64,000 nucleotides of DNA. It comes from Arsenophonus sp052174535. GTDB taxonomy: Bacteria; Pseudomonadota; Gammaproteobacteria; Enterobacterales; Enterobacteriaceae. The notes below the pieces were generated by a model. That model was not told the origin of the DNA. It was given only the letters and a program-made list of their open reading frames with translations, and searched no databases. Positions 52,548 to 63,149 of this stretch are shown piece after piece (the stretch's first letter is position 1; each line of letters begins with the position of its first letter). Location of the stretch: NCBI GenBank assembly GCA_052174535.1, contig JBQMRQ010000022.1, positions 9,155-73,154 of the forward strand, given 5' to 3'. The translations under genes were made by a program, and so were the position numbers.

Positions 52548-53500
52548 ATGGTAAGCAGTGCTCTATTAATTACTAGTTTTTATTTCTCCTTCTTCTTATC
52601 GCTAAATTTATAGGAATTATATAGTTTTATTGGTTAAAAATAATTTACTGATTTAATTTTTTAAAATAGAATCCAGTTTATGCAGTTGCTGTCACTTTCG
52701 TAAATCTGCTGGTGAAATCTATGTAATGGATTGACGATAATACCTTATGTGCTGGTATTTAATGTTATTGGTGCATATTTCTGCTATTAATTAATCAAAA
52801 AATCTACTGCTTAATCCACAAAAATTTGTTAACCTAAATTAGAATTTTTTATTTGATTGATACCACAATTAATTTTATTATAAATGTTAACTGATAAGAT
52901 TATAGTAAATAAAATACTTTAAGTTACTTTAGTTAAGGTATTAGTTTATTATATAGGATTACTTATCTGTTGCTATCGGCATTGCGATATCCTTCACGTT
53001 GATAAACCTCTTTATAGCCTAAAAGAGTATAAAAATAGGTAATGCTCTGAACAGATATCTGTTCTATTACACTACATCTTTTTACTACTACTGGTGATTT
53101 TTGTCTTATTTTTGTCAGCTAAAACATGTTATGAAATTTTTTCTTATCTAATGGAAGAACATTACAAAATCAAAACCAAATTATTCTGCAATAGGGAAAA
53201 GACTCTATCTCTTCGCAGGAAGCCATCAAATTATTAGGCACTACAATTGCGACGATTTTTTACGAAATTCCGTGTATCTTTTGAAAATACTGCCGAGTTA
53301 ATCATTTTTATTTGATTATCATTCTTTTAATTTACATTACACTTTATTTTTTATTTTGTCATATCGTTGGTGACAAAGGGCAAGGTACAATATTAATTTT
53401 GATAATGGAGATTATTTTACTATTGTTATTATTATTTATACAGAAATGCAAAGTAACTCATAATTAATGACATAAGATGTTAATAGTAATATTTACTTTG
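52548..53500 (+). pseudogene. kdpA: kdpA relic, N-terminal part
   Basis: KdpA is the K+-translocating channel-like subunit of the Kdp P-type ATPase. Starting at the ATG that abuts kdpF, islands appear in family order: MVSSALLITSFYFSFFFIAK, DTTINFIINVN near 52860 (selectivity region, family 'NTAVSFVTNTNWQ'), NTLSYFS near 52910, TDICSITLH near 53055, QEAIKLLGT near 53217, and HIVGDKGQGTILI near 53362. Frameshifts and stops are common. At about 53600 it gives way to IS481 sequence; the C-terminal part reappears at 57.2 kb. Confidence 0.88.
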
Positions 53501-53639
53501 AATGTGTAAAGTAAAGAAAGTTACTTTAAGATTTTAAATTTGGTATTTTATTGTTTTAGCGAAAAATGATACCCATGTGGAATATGAAACTTGTGAGATG
53601 ATATTTAGTATAAAATTAAAATTCAGGAAATGAAGTTAA

Positions 53640-53910
53640 CCGCTATCGCTATTTTGTCACTCTCTACTTTAGAGAGAGTATGTGTTTTCTTAATTTCTGG
53701 AAAACAATATAGTTTTTGAATAATTCAAGTTTAACTTTGAACTAATCTTTCATATTCTACAATAGAATTTTTATTACTCAATATTAATTAAGTAATTCCT
53801 GATTGTGCCAATTAATATAATTGATGTAGAGTGATCTTAAAATCTTGATCATGATAGATTTGTATCCTATCTTGCATACCTCCATTACATCGATTTATCA
53901 TAATATTTAT
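53640..53910 (-). mobile_element. IS481-type element inserted in kdpA, 3' part
   Basis: The minus strand reads DFKITLHQ near 53840 and the C-terminal VEYERLVQS stretch near 53745, equivalents of the IS481 C-terminus seen at 11.4 and 60.5 kb. Its middle and 5' parts are at 55880-56230 and 56975-57190, so this copy has itself been split by family X and an IS1595-type element. Confidence 0.62.
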
Positions 53911-55880
53911 TTTAGAATGTATCGGCACGCTAAGTCGATGTTTATGGTTAGAAAATTGAATCATTCTTTAAGAGAATGAATGAAAGATATCCATTATTGC
54001 TAAAAGGAGATAGAATTAGTTTACTTAGGTCTCTATTATAAGTTAAAATTTTATTGGAGTGCATAGTTGCTACCTAATACGCTAATTTTAGATACATTAA
54101 CTCTAGGTTAAGATTAATAACCCTCGTTTTTCATTTTATGCATTCTTTTGATAAGAATTACGTTGTCTGCTTTCAAAGCTGAGCATCAATAAAATATCCT
54201 ATTCTCACAGAAGATATATTTGTGTATATCTGTGCATAGGAATCCCTTTCATCATAATGACCAAAATCCTAATGTTTGCAAATCGTCATCTTCAGCATCT
54301 TTAAACCTTTGTTAAAGGTGTGCTTTATTTACAATTTAAATAAGAAACCATAGTAATTCGCCATCTTAAAATACTTCGCCAGAAATATAGCTAATATAAT
54401 GTTAGATCATTTTTCCTGTGTTAGGATTTTCTGACGAACCTACCTTAGTTAAGTGGTTGTAGTAATGATGTACAATCACCCCCTTTTCGGTAATATCGTA
54501 GTTTTAATGTGAATAGTAGAGTTAAAGTAGTGCTAAAACTATTTTACAGCATAACAGCTATGCCAATTTTATTTTTTATCGAAGTGCACTTTTCAGTAAT
54601 TTTTCTCCCTTCCAGCACTTGCGTTTTCAGATAACGCTGCCACTGCTTCTCTAGTGCGGATATGCCATCAAACTAAGGAAAAGAACCTATTAAAATTTAT
54701 CAAGTTATTATTTTAATACAGTAGGTAAATGACAGCGCCTTACCAGATTTTTCGATTATTTTTTAAAAACAACTTCTGCTATAGAACATATTTAATATCT
54801 AAGCATCTACTTGTAACAGAGATATTAGCATGCAAATATTGATTGAATTATCAACCATAAATATAGAAGGCACAGAAGATACCAATTTTGACATTCTATT
54901 TTCGTACCCATTTTAGTATAGCGAAAGGTATTTCCGGCAAGAAACAGGGTGTTGAGTAGTGAGTAATAGTCAATTATTTTAAAAAAGGTCAAATAAGATG
55001 AGGGATGGTGAAATTAATATATTATCAATCGCACTCTGATAAAATAGGAACTTCCTATCCTAACACTCCTCTGTATAGCTTTAAATCTTCATAAATTGCA
55101 GACTTTTTTGACTTATAGCTTTATTAAAAAAGAGCATTAGGAACATTCAGGAGAAGCGAAGAAGTTATATAGTGTCCGGATACAAAATAGCACAAGTTTT
55201 GCAGACAAGCGTTCGTTTGACAGATATACAGATCCATGAGTTGACACTTTTACCGTATTTTTCAAGAAATTTATTCTAGATATCATCAATAGTGAAAAGC
55301 AATTAAGTTTAGTGGTATACATTTGGTTAAATTAACCTCTTGGTATTTTGCCAGAAAAATAGAAATAGTTATCCTGTTTATATTCGTCAGGTCTCTATCG
55401 GCCCAATTATCTTTTTGTTTATTCCAGTAAACGAAGGAGATATGCATTACTCTTAGTTCCCAATAGAGGATTAATTGATCAGGAATCATAATGTCACTCA
55501 CATTATCCTCAATGCAGTTATATTCAGCATCATCGCTTGTCCTGAGCATTCTCAAAATTCTGGATAATCGTAACTAGAGAGGAGATAATACTTGCGTGTT
55601 GAGAAAAATTGGGAATCGAATCGGATGTATTTCTGTGCAGCCTATTTTGGGTATCATAAAAAACTTAATCAGTCTTCCCTTGTTAATTTTAGAGGAAAAT
55701 CATAAAGCGCTTCGGATAACTAGGAAGTATAACAGGTGAAGTTACGTGCTGTCTTTCTAATTTACCAGGCTTTTCTTTCTAGGATATTTATTTCAGATCA
55801 CCTGGATAAATTCTTGAAAAATTAACATATATCGCAGAGTATAAGACAGTAGTCATATCATGAATATCCAGAAGCAATGT
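53910..55880 (-). repeat. Unassigned repeat 'family X', copy 3, inside IS481
   Basis: The copy with the longest readable stretch: the minus-strand frame 55286-55555 (89 codons) contains SDDAEYNCIEDNVSDIM, LYWELRVMHISFVYWNKQK and RDLTNINRITIS, and the frame 55137-55322 continues it after a frameshift. Similar to copies at 3.5-5.3 and 41.8-43.5 kb. I cannot match it to a known transposase or other protein. The right limit is uncertain, because 55590-55880 aligns poorly with the other copies. Confidence 0.5.
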
Positions 55881-56230
55881 AGTTACACTGCTTACGTCAT
55901 AGGATGACTACGTTCTATACTAAAACTTTGTACATAAATAGTTAAATTCTTGTTTTTTGCGACTGAATGTTTTCGTAGATCAAAAATGGTCTATAAATTT
56001 TTTTGTCATTTTTCATAGATACGAATAACTATGGAGCTTACTTAGTTAAAATCACATAAGAAGCATTGAGTATTGGCTATTAGTTTTCTTGGCTTTGTAA
56101 AAATGAATAAAACTCATCGAGTGGCGCGATATATAACCCTATGAAAAATAACATTGTAAAGTTTCGTTTGCATTTACGGCATATATTTAAGAACTACGTA
56201 TAGATAATTATGCTTCCAGCTTTTAAATGC
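55880..56230 (-). mobile_element. IS481-type element, middle part
   Basis: The minus strand reads NYLYVVLKYMP near 56200, YRATR near 56130 (the IDRATRW block), and TQCFLCDFN near 56060 (the RFLRDLN block). Continuation of the copy whose ends are at 53640-53910 and 56975-57190. Confidence 0.65.
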
Positions 56231-56975
56231 CTTATGGTTTGGATTTTAGTTCCATTCAAGCCAATAGAATAACTTTTTATCGATGATCGATTTAAAAAAA
56301 ACGGATAACATACTCTACATTAAACTCTTCAAAATCTCATCGCTAATATGACCCTACCAATTTTGAGTGATTAAGGCCACGATTCGTTCTTTCCTTTTTC
56401 TCTTCCTCTTCCATATTTTCTAATTTTTTTATGTAAGATATAATACTTCCTTTTAAAAATTCAGGAAAATTATTTTGTTGATTTAAAATGTTACTTACTG
56501 CATTTTATGTTGCCTATCGCTGCTAAAGTAAGGAAGCAGCGACGCCATCTAAATATTGTTTTCAAATGAATGAATATTTGTTTTCCTGACTCATGTAAAG
56601 TTAAACTATTCATATATATTAGAGACAACTAAATCATTTTTTATTCTTGTAATCATTTTTATCAAAATGTCCAGTAAGATTGTTAAATGTTTTCTGTAAT
56701 CATGGATTTTATAACAATATCGCTGTAACCCTACTAAATGAATGTCATCAGCGAATAAAATATTCAGTGTGATAATATGAGTAGGATAAAGTGATATGAA
56801 TTGTTTCAATGCATTGATCAACATCATTCGACCAGATTATCACCAAGCTAACTAATGAGATGCAGCTTTATGTTAGCATGAAGTGAAGAAAGAGTCTTAT
56901 AGCTGTATGACTATTTTGATTTTTCATGGTAACCGCTGCAGTAAAATTTTTTATACAGTATATGAAATTTCCTAG
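56230..56975 (-). mobile_element. IS1595-type element, best preserved copy
   Basis: The minus strand holds a 73-codon open frame (56606-56827) reading QRYCYKIHDYRKHLTILLD, the decayed zinc-binding 'QRYRCKDCRKTFN-LTGT' block. After a frameshift come FRWRRCFLTLAA near 56535, an FKRKYYILHKK stretch near 56450 (family KGKRDI-HRK) and IIDKK near 56290. This order is that of IS1595-type transposases as I recall them. The 3' end is lost against IS481 sequence. Confidence 0.65.
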
Positions 56976-57190
56976 CAATAACCTTTGCTAGTATATCCGA
57001 TCATCAACATCATCTTATTCTCCCTTTAAGCATAGTAAGTTCGGATATTTCATAACGATTAGCTAAAATAGCTGCAGGTTTTGCTGTCCTTAATAGGAGC
57101 TCTAATTTTAGCTATTGTAGTTATCTGATAATTTGGAGCTTCATCATTATAATATTTTCCTCTCACTTATATCACTCAGTAGCTATATTG
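56975..57190 (-). mobile_element. IS481-type element, 5' end
   Basis: The minus strand gives YNDEAPNYQ near 57150 and a KIRAPIKDS stretch near 57110, followed by the helix-turn-helix region toward 57000. It is the 5' end of the copy inserted in kdpA; kdpA sequence resumes immediately to the right. Confidence 0.65.
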
Positions 57191-57640
57191 CATGAATTAG
57201 GTATGTGCGCAACTAGGATCTATATAATGATCTGAGACAAAATAATTTGGAACAGCATTGACATTTTTTTACTGAAGAATGATAAAGTACTATTTTAAAT
57301 CTTAAAGTTTATAGTTTTAGTAAAGTTCTTTATGCGTTTTCTTAACTGTAAATAATAATAACAGTACTTTTGCAGGATTAAATAGCAATACTTATTCTAT
57401 AAAGTTAAGCTGAATATTATAATGTTTGTTAGTTGTTTTTCCTTAATCATCACAGTAATAGCTATTGCTGATATTATAGTAGTGAAAAGCGCCAGACTAA
57501 AAGATTTGTCACATTACCCACTTATTGTTTATTTTTTATTGGCGTGTGAACCTAACTAGTTTTATTAGTGGTGCACTTATTTTTAAGTTTACACCCTGAC
57601 GCACTTTGGCTAATTGCTAAACATTTATAATTTTGGTATT
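57191..57640 (+). pseudogene. kdpA: kdpA relic, C-terminal part
   Basis: Resumes the KdpA sequence: FSKVLYAFS near 57315 (family GFSEVLYAFSSA), a TVLLQD/NSTFAGLNSNT stretch near 57360 (family NNNGSAFAGLNANTPF) and MFVSCFSLIITVIAIA near 57422 (family MFVGRFGVIIPVMAIAG). A decayed tail runs to about 57640. Together with 52548-53500 it shows that about 3.7 kb of nested mobile elements sits inside kdpA. Confidence 0.85.
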
Positions 57641-57714
57641 TCGTGTAAATAAGAAAATATAAATAAATAAAAGATTAGCCTATTGTTTAATAGTAAATTC
57701 ATCAAAGAGAGTTA

Positions 57715-59110
57715 TTAGTAAATTTGGTGTATGTTAATCACATGCCCGATCTGATGCTTTAGAAATCTCTTCTCCATCCTTAAATTTAGTGTTGTTTACC
57801 ACCAAGGGTCCCAAGTAAATTAAATCTCCTTATCCGATTCCTGCTTTTTGAGCAGATGGGAGGAAATTAAATTTCATTGAAAGGATTAATTTCTTTGAAC
57901 TACAGCGCTTCATGCATCGACTTCATAACTTCAGTATCGAAAAAAGTCGATTGAAATCGGCTTTATCGTTCTTATGATTGTCCACTGCTCTGATAAGAAA
58001 TCGTAGAATGCTAGCAACTTTTTGATCTTTTCTAGCTTTTCATCGCCGCAGAAGATATTTCGCTGAAAACCTTAGCAATAAAGCATTAAAGGCATTATTA
58101 GCAAGATCATAAATCTCTGTTAGTCAAATCTTCACACTTTACTATTAACTCTTAGTTACATGCTTTTTGGAAGTAAAGACATCATATGAGTTATTTTGCG
58201 TACCTAATAGTGTTGATGCTACATATCAGGAAATATCTTTTCCATTGCACTCAAAAACTAATAGCACTCGTCTCTCCCATAGTAAGTTTAGGAGATACAA
58301 GTAAACTACCTGCTTGTAGAGCATTATAAATTAGCTACAGTGCGCTTATAAATATTGATAAGTATTTTCGATAAGAATTACTTTCTGAAATCTATGCTCA
58401 GTGACGCCAATAATGAGGAATAGACAAAGTTAATCAGCATTCCTGATAAAATAGTTATGCCATCAGACAAGAAATAAACGTAACGCATATCATTTAAATC
58501 ACGTAGGGCACCCATCATTACCTCTGTTCTTCAAATCATCGTTGTTTCAATATGCTGATGGTACCTCAGAATAGACCTGTGCTTTTTACTGAGAACTGCT
58601 TTATGTTTACTAAAAATCACCGGTGTATTTACCTCGTAAGTACAAAGACATGATAATAACTCTTCGCCACTTTTCACACTTCAGATAAGGCGCAAAAAAG
58701 TTTTAGAAGCATATTCAATTTCCGCTGCGATCCCTATTTTAACCTTAGGCATTTCAATATCAACATCCCGAATACCAATCTTGTAATGATTCGCTGTAGA
58801 AAAAACCGTTACGGTTGACGGCAATAGACACGCCAACGTCGATAGGGCAGCGTTGAGCATATTATCGCAGTATGATTTTGAGTTTAAGTCTATCTCAACA
58901 GTAATACTTATCAGCTGCCTGACAGTATTACAGATAAATTCCTGCAAGGAATTGCAGGTAATATTTGATTTCGCGAATACCTGTAAGGTAAGCTTTTATG
59001 GTATATTATCTCTCTGTTATTAAAATCATCTACGAAAGTAACCAGGAGAATATTCTAGCATCTTCAAAATCCAATACACCAGAAAGTAAGTATAACTCCT
59101 GTCTACCAAC
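57715..59110 (-). mobile_element. IS256-type element with readable N-terminus
   Basis: Reverse copy between kdpA and kdpB relics. An 88-codon minus-strand frame (58681-58947) preserves the transposase N-terminal region: MQEFICNTVRQLISITVE, a YCDNMLNAAL stretch, then KIGIRDVDIEMPKVK. This corresponds to the RxLIxxAVE and 'TGIGDVEIKVPKV' blocks of the IS256 family. The 3' terminus is at 57715-57730. It interrupts the start of kdpB. Confidence 0.8.
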
Positions 59111-59139
59111 AATTATTTGATGCTATCAAAAATATGCTT

Positions 59140-59640
59140 AGAAAAATTTTGTAGCGCAATCCAGTTGTAGTTATCTTTATCGTTTATATCGGTAGTATAA
59201 TAGTGCTATTAAGTTGGCTTTATAAATTATTCACGCTATTAGTTTTGACGCAAATCTCTTATTTACCGGCATAAATGCTGTTTGATTATAGTTTACTATT
59301 CTATTTGATAATTTTGCGAAATTCTGGTTGAAATGGGCAATAAAAAGTGCAGAGCATAGTTATATAAAGGTATTAAATAAAACATTACTACTTGTTTAGT
59401 TAGTGCAGATTATCAGGCAGAAAAAGAAAAAATTAACTTTTTTAAAGAAAAAAGAAATATTATATTAGTTGAAGTGTATAAAGTTATTCTTTATCGATGG
59501 TGGTGAGGTGCTTGAAGGTACAGCTTAGTTGATGAGAGTGCTATTACTGTGAATCAGGCCTAGTTATTTAGGTGTTTTAGCCCAGGGTATCATTATTAGC
59601 TCCTGGTTGCATAGCCTTATTGATAGAAAAATAGTTACTT
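59140..59640 (+). pseudogene. kdpB: kdpB relic, N-terminal part only
   Basis: KdpB is the ATP-hydrolysing subunit of the Kdp pump. Readable islands are NPVVVIFIVYIGSI near 59158 (family NPVMFIVWIGSL), a LFDNFAKFWLK-type stretch near 59305, NIILVEVYKVILY near 59458 (family GDIVLVEAGDIIP) and VDESAITV near 59528, the conserved VDESAITGES loop. It stops at about 59640, where an IS481-type element begins, so the phosphorylation-domain half and all of kdpC and kdpD are gone. Confidence 0.87.
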
Positions 59641-60635
59641 ATGGATATAGTTGATAGAAAATATCATAATGATGAGTCTGCCTTGTTAGGCAACTTCAAC
59701 ACCTAAAATCAGTGTTACTTTTTAAGATAACAAAGATCCCGCGTCTACTTTAGCTAAGCGTTATGACATCTCCGAATTTACTATTACTAAAGAGCAAAAA
59801 CAAGATGATGATCATAGCCATATTCCTCATGGGTTGCCGATAATGCTATTGATCAATCAAGAAGCCATAGTTGTTTTCGCGAAAATTATTTCCTCTAGCC
59901 GATCTGCTAGAAGTCGTATACGAATTCCTGAACCTCATCTCATCTGGATTTGACCTGGATTGATGTTTAGACAGGTAAACTCGGAGTGGAAATTTGCATA
60001 AAATCAGAGCCAGAAAACGTCTCGGAGAAAGATGAAGCTTAAAGCGTTTAAAATCTATAAGTCTGGTTATCTGTAGATAGATATAAAATATTTTCTAAAA
60101 ATGCTAAAACGAAAGTTCACGATCTTATCTTTTCATAAATATAGATTACGCAACTGAATAAGTTTTTATTTGTCCTTATAATAGCATGTTTAACGTTTAT
60201 TATGTGAGTTTAACCAAATATCTTCTCTCATGTCTATCTATCAGGTACTTACAGGCAATAACAAAGAATTCATAGACTGCCGTTTGTTTTTCAAAAACCT
60301 TCAGCTATCGAAAAATAGGAATTCAACCGTTTATTCATAGAATTTAGTATATAACGGCTACTTAGTTCGTCTATGCATTTTTAAATGTATGGTATGCTCA
60401 AGCAATTTAATAGGCGAAAAGATATGGGCTGAAAATCCATCATTTTAATTCTGCTCAATAGATTCAAATCAAGTTCCATCAATATGATTAGTTGTATAAT
60501 CGAGTTTTATTAAAATCAGTATAAAAAGGTAGTAAAACTTTGTTGCAGTTTATAAAAGATAGGTTCAAAGTTAAATTTAAATTATTTAAAAAAACTATAT
60601 TATATTCCGGAATATGTGATACTCTCTATAAAGAG
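59640..60635 (+). mobile_element. IS481-type element, near full length, degenerate
   Basis: Forward copy with the clearest helix-turn-helix part: AKRYDISEFTI near 59744 followed by a QDDDHSHIPH stretch near 59805 and INQEAIVVFAK near 59850. The HVD-type start of the catalytic domain lies near 60070, a VCSSNLIGEKI stretch (family MVERFNGRI) near 60390, and the C-terminus near 60480-60620. Stops and frameshifts abound. It replaced the DNA between kdpB and kdpE. Confidence 0.72.
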
Positions 60636-60649
60636 AGGAGACAGTAAGG

Positions 60650-61335
60650 AGTCATTTAATAGATTATTTCAATCATTGAAGATAAAAAAGATAAGATAAG
60701 TTATAAAACTAGTATTAGAAGGTGAAAATTTTTGCGTATATGAAGTAGAAATCTATCTATCAGAGAGAGATTATCGAATCAGCAAGTACAAAACTAAATT
60801 CATTAATTCTTGATCTTTGTTTACTTTGATGGTGACGTTTTAATTTGATCTATGATTTATATCAATGGAGTCATATTCAGATATTAGTATTATCGTGCAC
60901 TGGCATATGAACAGATGAAATCATAGCACTTGATGTGGTACTGATGATTATTTAACTAAATAATTTAGCATTAATAAATTACTGGGCAGACTGAGAATTG
61001 CCCTATTCCACTAGGCACGTAAAACAAACTAAATCCGATATTTCAGTTTGTTGAAACTATTATTGATTTAATTAATCGGGAAGTAACTAAAAACAGCAAA
61101 AACTCCATCTTATTTAATTAAATTTTATTACTCACTGAATTTATTTTAATAGCTAAAAAATGTTAACTTAACGTCATCTACTACAATAGATGTAGGGTTT
61201 TAATTATATTAAATATAATCATTATTTACCCTATTTATATAGGGTATTTAAGGAAAAAGTTAGAACACGGTCCCAACTCAGTCAGTATATATACTGACTG
61301 ATGTAGTAAATAAACTATTATTTTATGAATTGATG
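60650..61335 (+). pseudogene. kdpE: kdpE relic (response regulator)
   Basis: KdpE is the OmpR-type response regulator that switches on kdpFABC under K+ limitation. Islands are LNSLILDLC near 60800 (family PDLIILDLGLP, phospho-acceptor D retained), WSHIQILVLS near 60868, DEIIALDVV near 60916 (family DKIAALDAGADDYL) and, after frameshifts, a TQSVYILTDVV stretch near 61277 from the DNA-binding domain end. It is dead. A perfect 22-bp palindrome (61279-61300) falls in the last island. Confidence 0.86.
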
Positions 61336-61432
61336 ATAACTAATTTTACTATTATTGAAGATAATATATTTAATTATTGAATTATTATTGTTCTTATTAA
61401 GATTTAACCTAATAAATTTATTAGGTGATCTT
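61336..61432 (-). other. Short spacer downstream of pgm with palindrome
   Basis: Contains the perfect 18-bp palindrome CCTAATAAATTTATTAGG (61408-61425) just after the pgm stop on the minus strand, followed by TTAAATC. It may act as a weak terminator, but the T-tract is poor. Confidence 0.35.
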
Positions 61433-63088
61433 TTATGAAATAAAAGAAGTTGAATCTGTAATAGTTTCTTTAACTAGCTGGATAGCTTCCCTCTCAATCA
61501 AATTAAGATGCTCCTTACCACAAAAACTTTCACAGTAAATTTTATAAGCTTCTTCAGTGCCTGAAGGTCGTACAGTAAACCAACCATAATTCGTTATTAC
61601 TTTTAAACCACCAATATCTGCGCCATTACCTGGCGCTTTGGTTAAGCAAGCAATAATCGGATCACCGGCCAGCATCTCTGTAGATATCATTTTAGTGGAC
61701 AATTTAGCTAAACGTTGTTTTTCTTTATGACTAGCTTTAGCTTGGATGCGGCTATAGCAAGGTTGACCAAAACGGTTGGCAAGCTGCTGATAATGTTGCT
61801 CTGGGTTTTTACCTGTCACCGCTGTTATTTCAGCAGCTAACAAACATAGAATGATACCATCTTTATCGGTCGTCCATGGTGTTCCATCAAATCGTAAGAA
61901 AGCAGCACCAGCGCTCTCTTCACCAGCAAAACCATACTTACCCTGATATAAACCATTAACAAACCATTTGAAACCAACGGGTACTTCAACTAATTCGCGC
62001 TCTAAATCGGCAACTACATGATCAATCATAGAACTAGAAACTAATGTTTTGCCAACTGCAAGCTCTTTTTTCCATTGTGGTCGATGGCGAAATAGATAAT
62101 TGATAGCAACAGCAAGATAATGATTTGGATTCATCAGTCCCGATGGCGTTATAATTCCATAGCGATCATAATCAGGGTCATTAGCAAAAGATAAATCAAA
62201 TTTATTGCGAAAATTTAATAAGTCTTTCATTGCCCACCGCGAAGAACAATCCATCCGGATCACACCATCGTGATCTAAAGGCATAAAGCTAAATGTTGGA
62301 TCTATTTGTTCATTTATTAACTCTAAATTAAGTTGATGATATTCAGAAATACGTTTCCAATAATTTATTCCGGCTCCTCCTAATGGATGAACACCTATTT
62401 TTAATTCAGCTTTTTTAATTGCAGCCATATCGATAACATCACCTAAAGTAACCACATAAGGTTCAATAAGATCTTGTTGTTGATAGAGAGGATTTTTAAT
62501 AGCTATTCGATAATTGATTCGTCGGATTGCTGATAAATTATCAGCAATAAATTGATTTGCTAGGTGTTCAATTTTAACTGTAAGTGCTTCATTAGCCGGG
62601 CCTCCATGAGATGGATTATATTTGATGCCTCCATCTTCAGGAGGATTATGTGAAGGTGTGATCACAATGCCATCTGTTTTTTCTTCATGCTGACGATTAT
62701 AATTTAATATAGCATGAGATATAGCAGGTGTTGGTGTAAAACCATCGTCTTGTTGCGCGATAACTTTAATTCCATTAGCGATCAACACTTCAATAACTGT
62801 CATAAAAGCAGGCGAGGATAAAGCATGAGTATCTTTTCCTACCAAGCAAGGGCCAGTAATTCCCTCTAATTGACGGATTTCTATGATAGCTTGTGTAATC
62901 GCTAAAATATGTTGTTCATTAAAACTATTACGACAAGCACTACCACGATGACCTGATGTGCCAAATTTAACGCTATGATTAGAATTTTTTACTTGCGGCT
63001 GTAGTGAATAATATTGTGTAATTAACTGTTCAACATTTATTAAATCACTTTGTTGGGCAGATTGCCCTGCACGTTTATGCAATGCCAC
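61433..63088 (-). CDS. pgm: Phosphoglucomutase (alpha-D-glucose-specific)
   Basis: Interconverts glucose-1-phosphate and glucose-6-phosphate, linking glycolysis to UDP-glucose and envelope sugar synthesis. The 551-residue protein (E. coli 546) has the phosphoserine loop TPSHNPPEDGGIKYN near residue 145, the metal-binding loop FANDPDYDRYG near 305, the sugar-binding GEESAGA near 393, and the phosphate-binding RPSGTEEAYKIY near 520. The start codon is GTG (63088) with a strong GGAGAG ribosome-binding site; this start gives the family N-terminus ALHKRAGQSAQQSDLI. Its ancestral operon partner seqA lies just upstream as a relic, so the promoter presumably now lies in or beyond that relic. Confidence 0.96.
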   Translation of the reverse strand: MALHKRAGQSAQQSDLINVEQLITQYYSLQPQVKNSNHSVKFGTSGHRGSACRNSFNEQHILAITQAIIEIRQLEGITGPCLVGKDTHALSSPAFMTVIEVLIANGIKVIAQQDDGFTPTPAISHAILNYNRQHEEKTDGIVITPSHNPPEDGGIKYNPSHGGPANEALTVKIEHLANQFIADNLSAIRRINYRIAIKNPLYQQQDLIEPYVVTLGDVIDMAAIKKAELKIGVHPLGGAGINYWKRISEYHQLNLELINEQIDPTFSFMPLDHDGVIRMDCSSRWAMKDLLNFRNKFDLSFANDPDYDRYGIITPSGLMNPNHYLAVAINYLFRHRPQWKKELAVGKTLVSSSMIDHVVADLERELVEVPVGFKWFVNGLYQGKYGFAGEESAGAAFLRFDGTPWTTDKDGIILCLLAAEITAVTGKNPEQHYQQLANRFGQPCYSRIQAKASHKEKQRLAKLSTKMISTEMLAGDPIIACLTKAPGNGADIGGLKVITNYGWFTVRPSGTEEAYKIYCESFCGKEHLNLIEREAIQLVKETITDSTSFIS

Positions 63089-63149
63089 TTATTTCTCTCC
63101 ACAGGAACAGCGGTATACTTATCACTAATAACTAAGTGACTAATAATGT

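Noticed and set aside
56606..56827. A 73-codon minus-strand gene
   Set aside because: Decayed zinc-finger part of an IS1595-type transposase.
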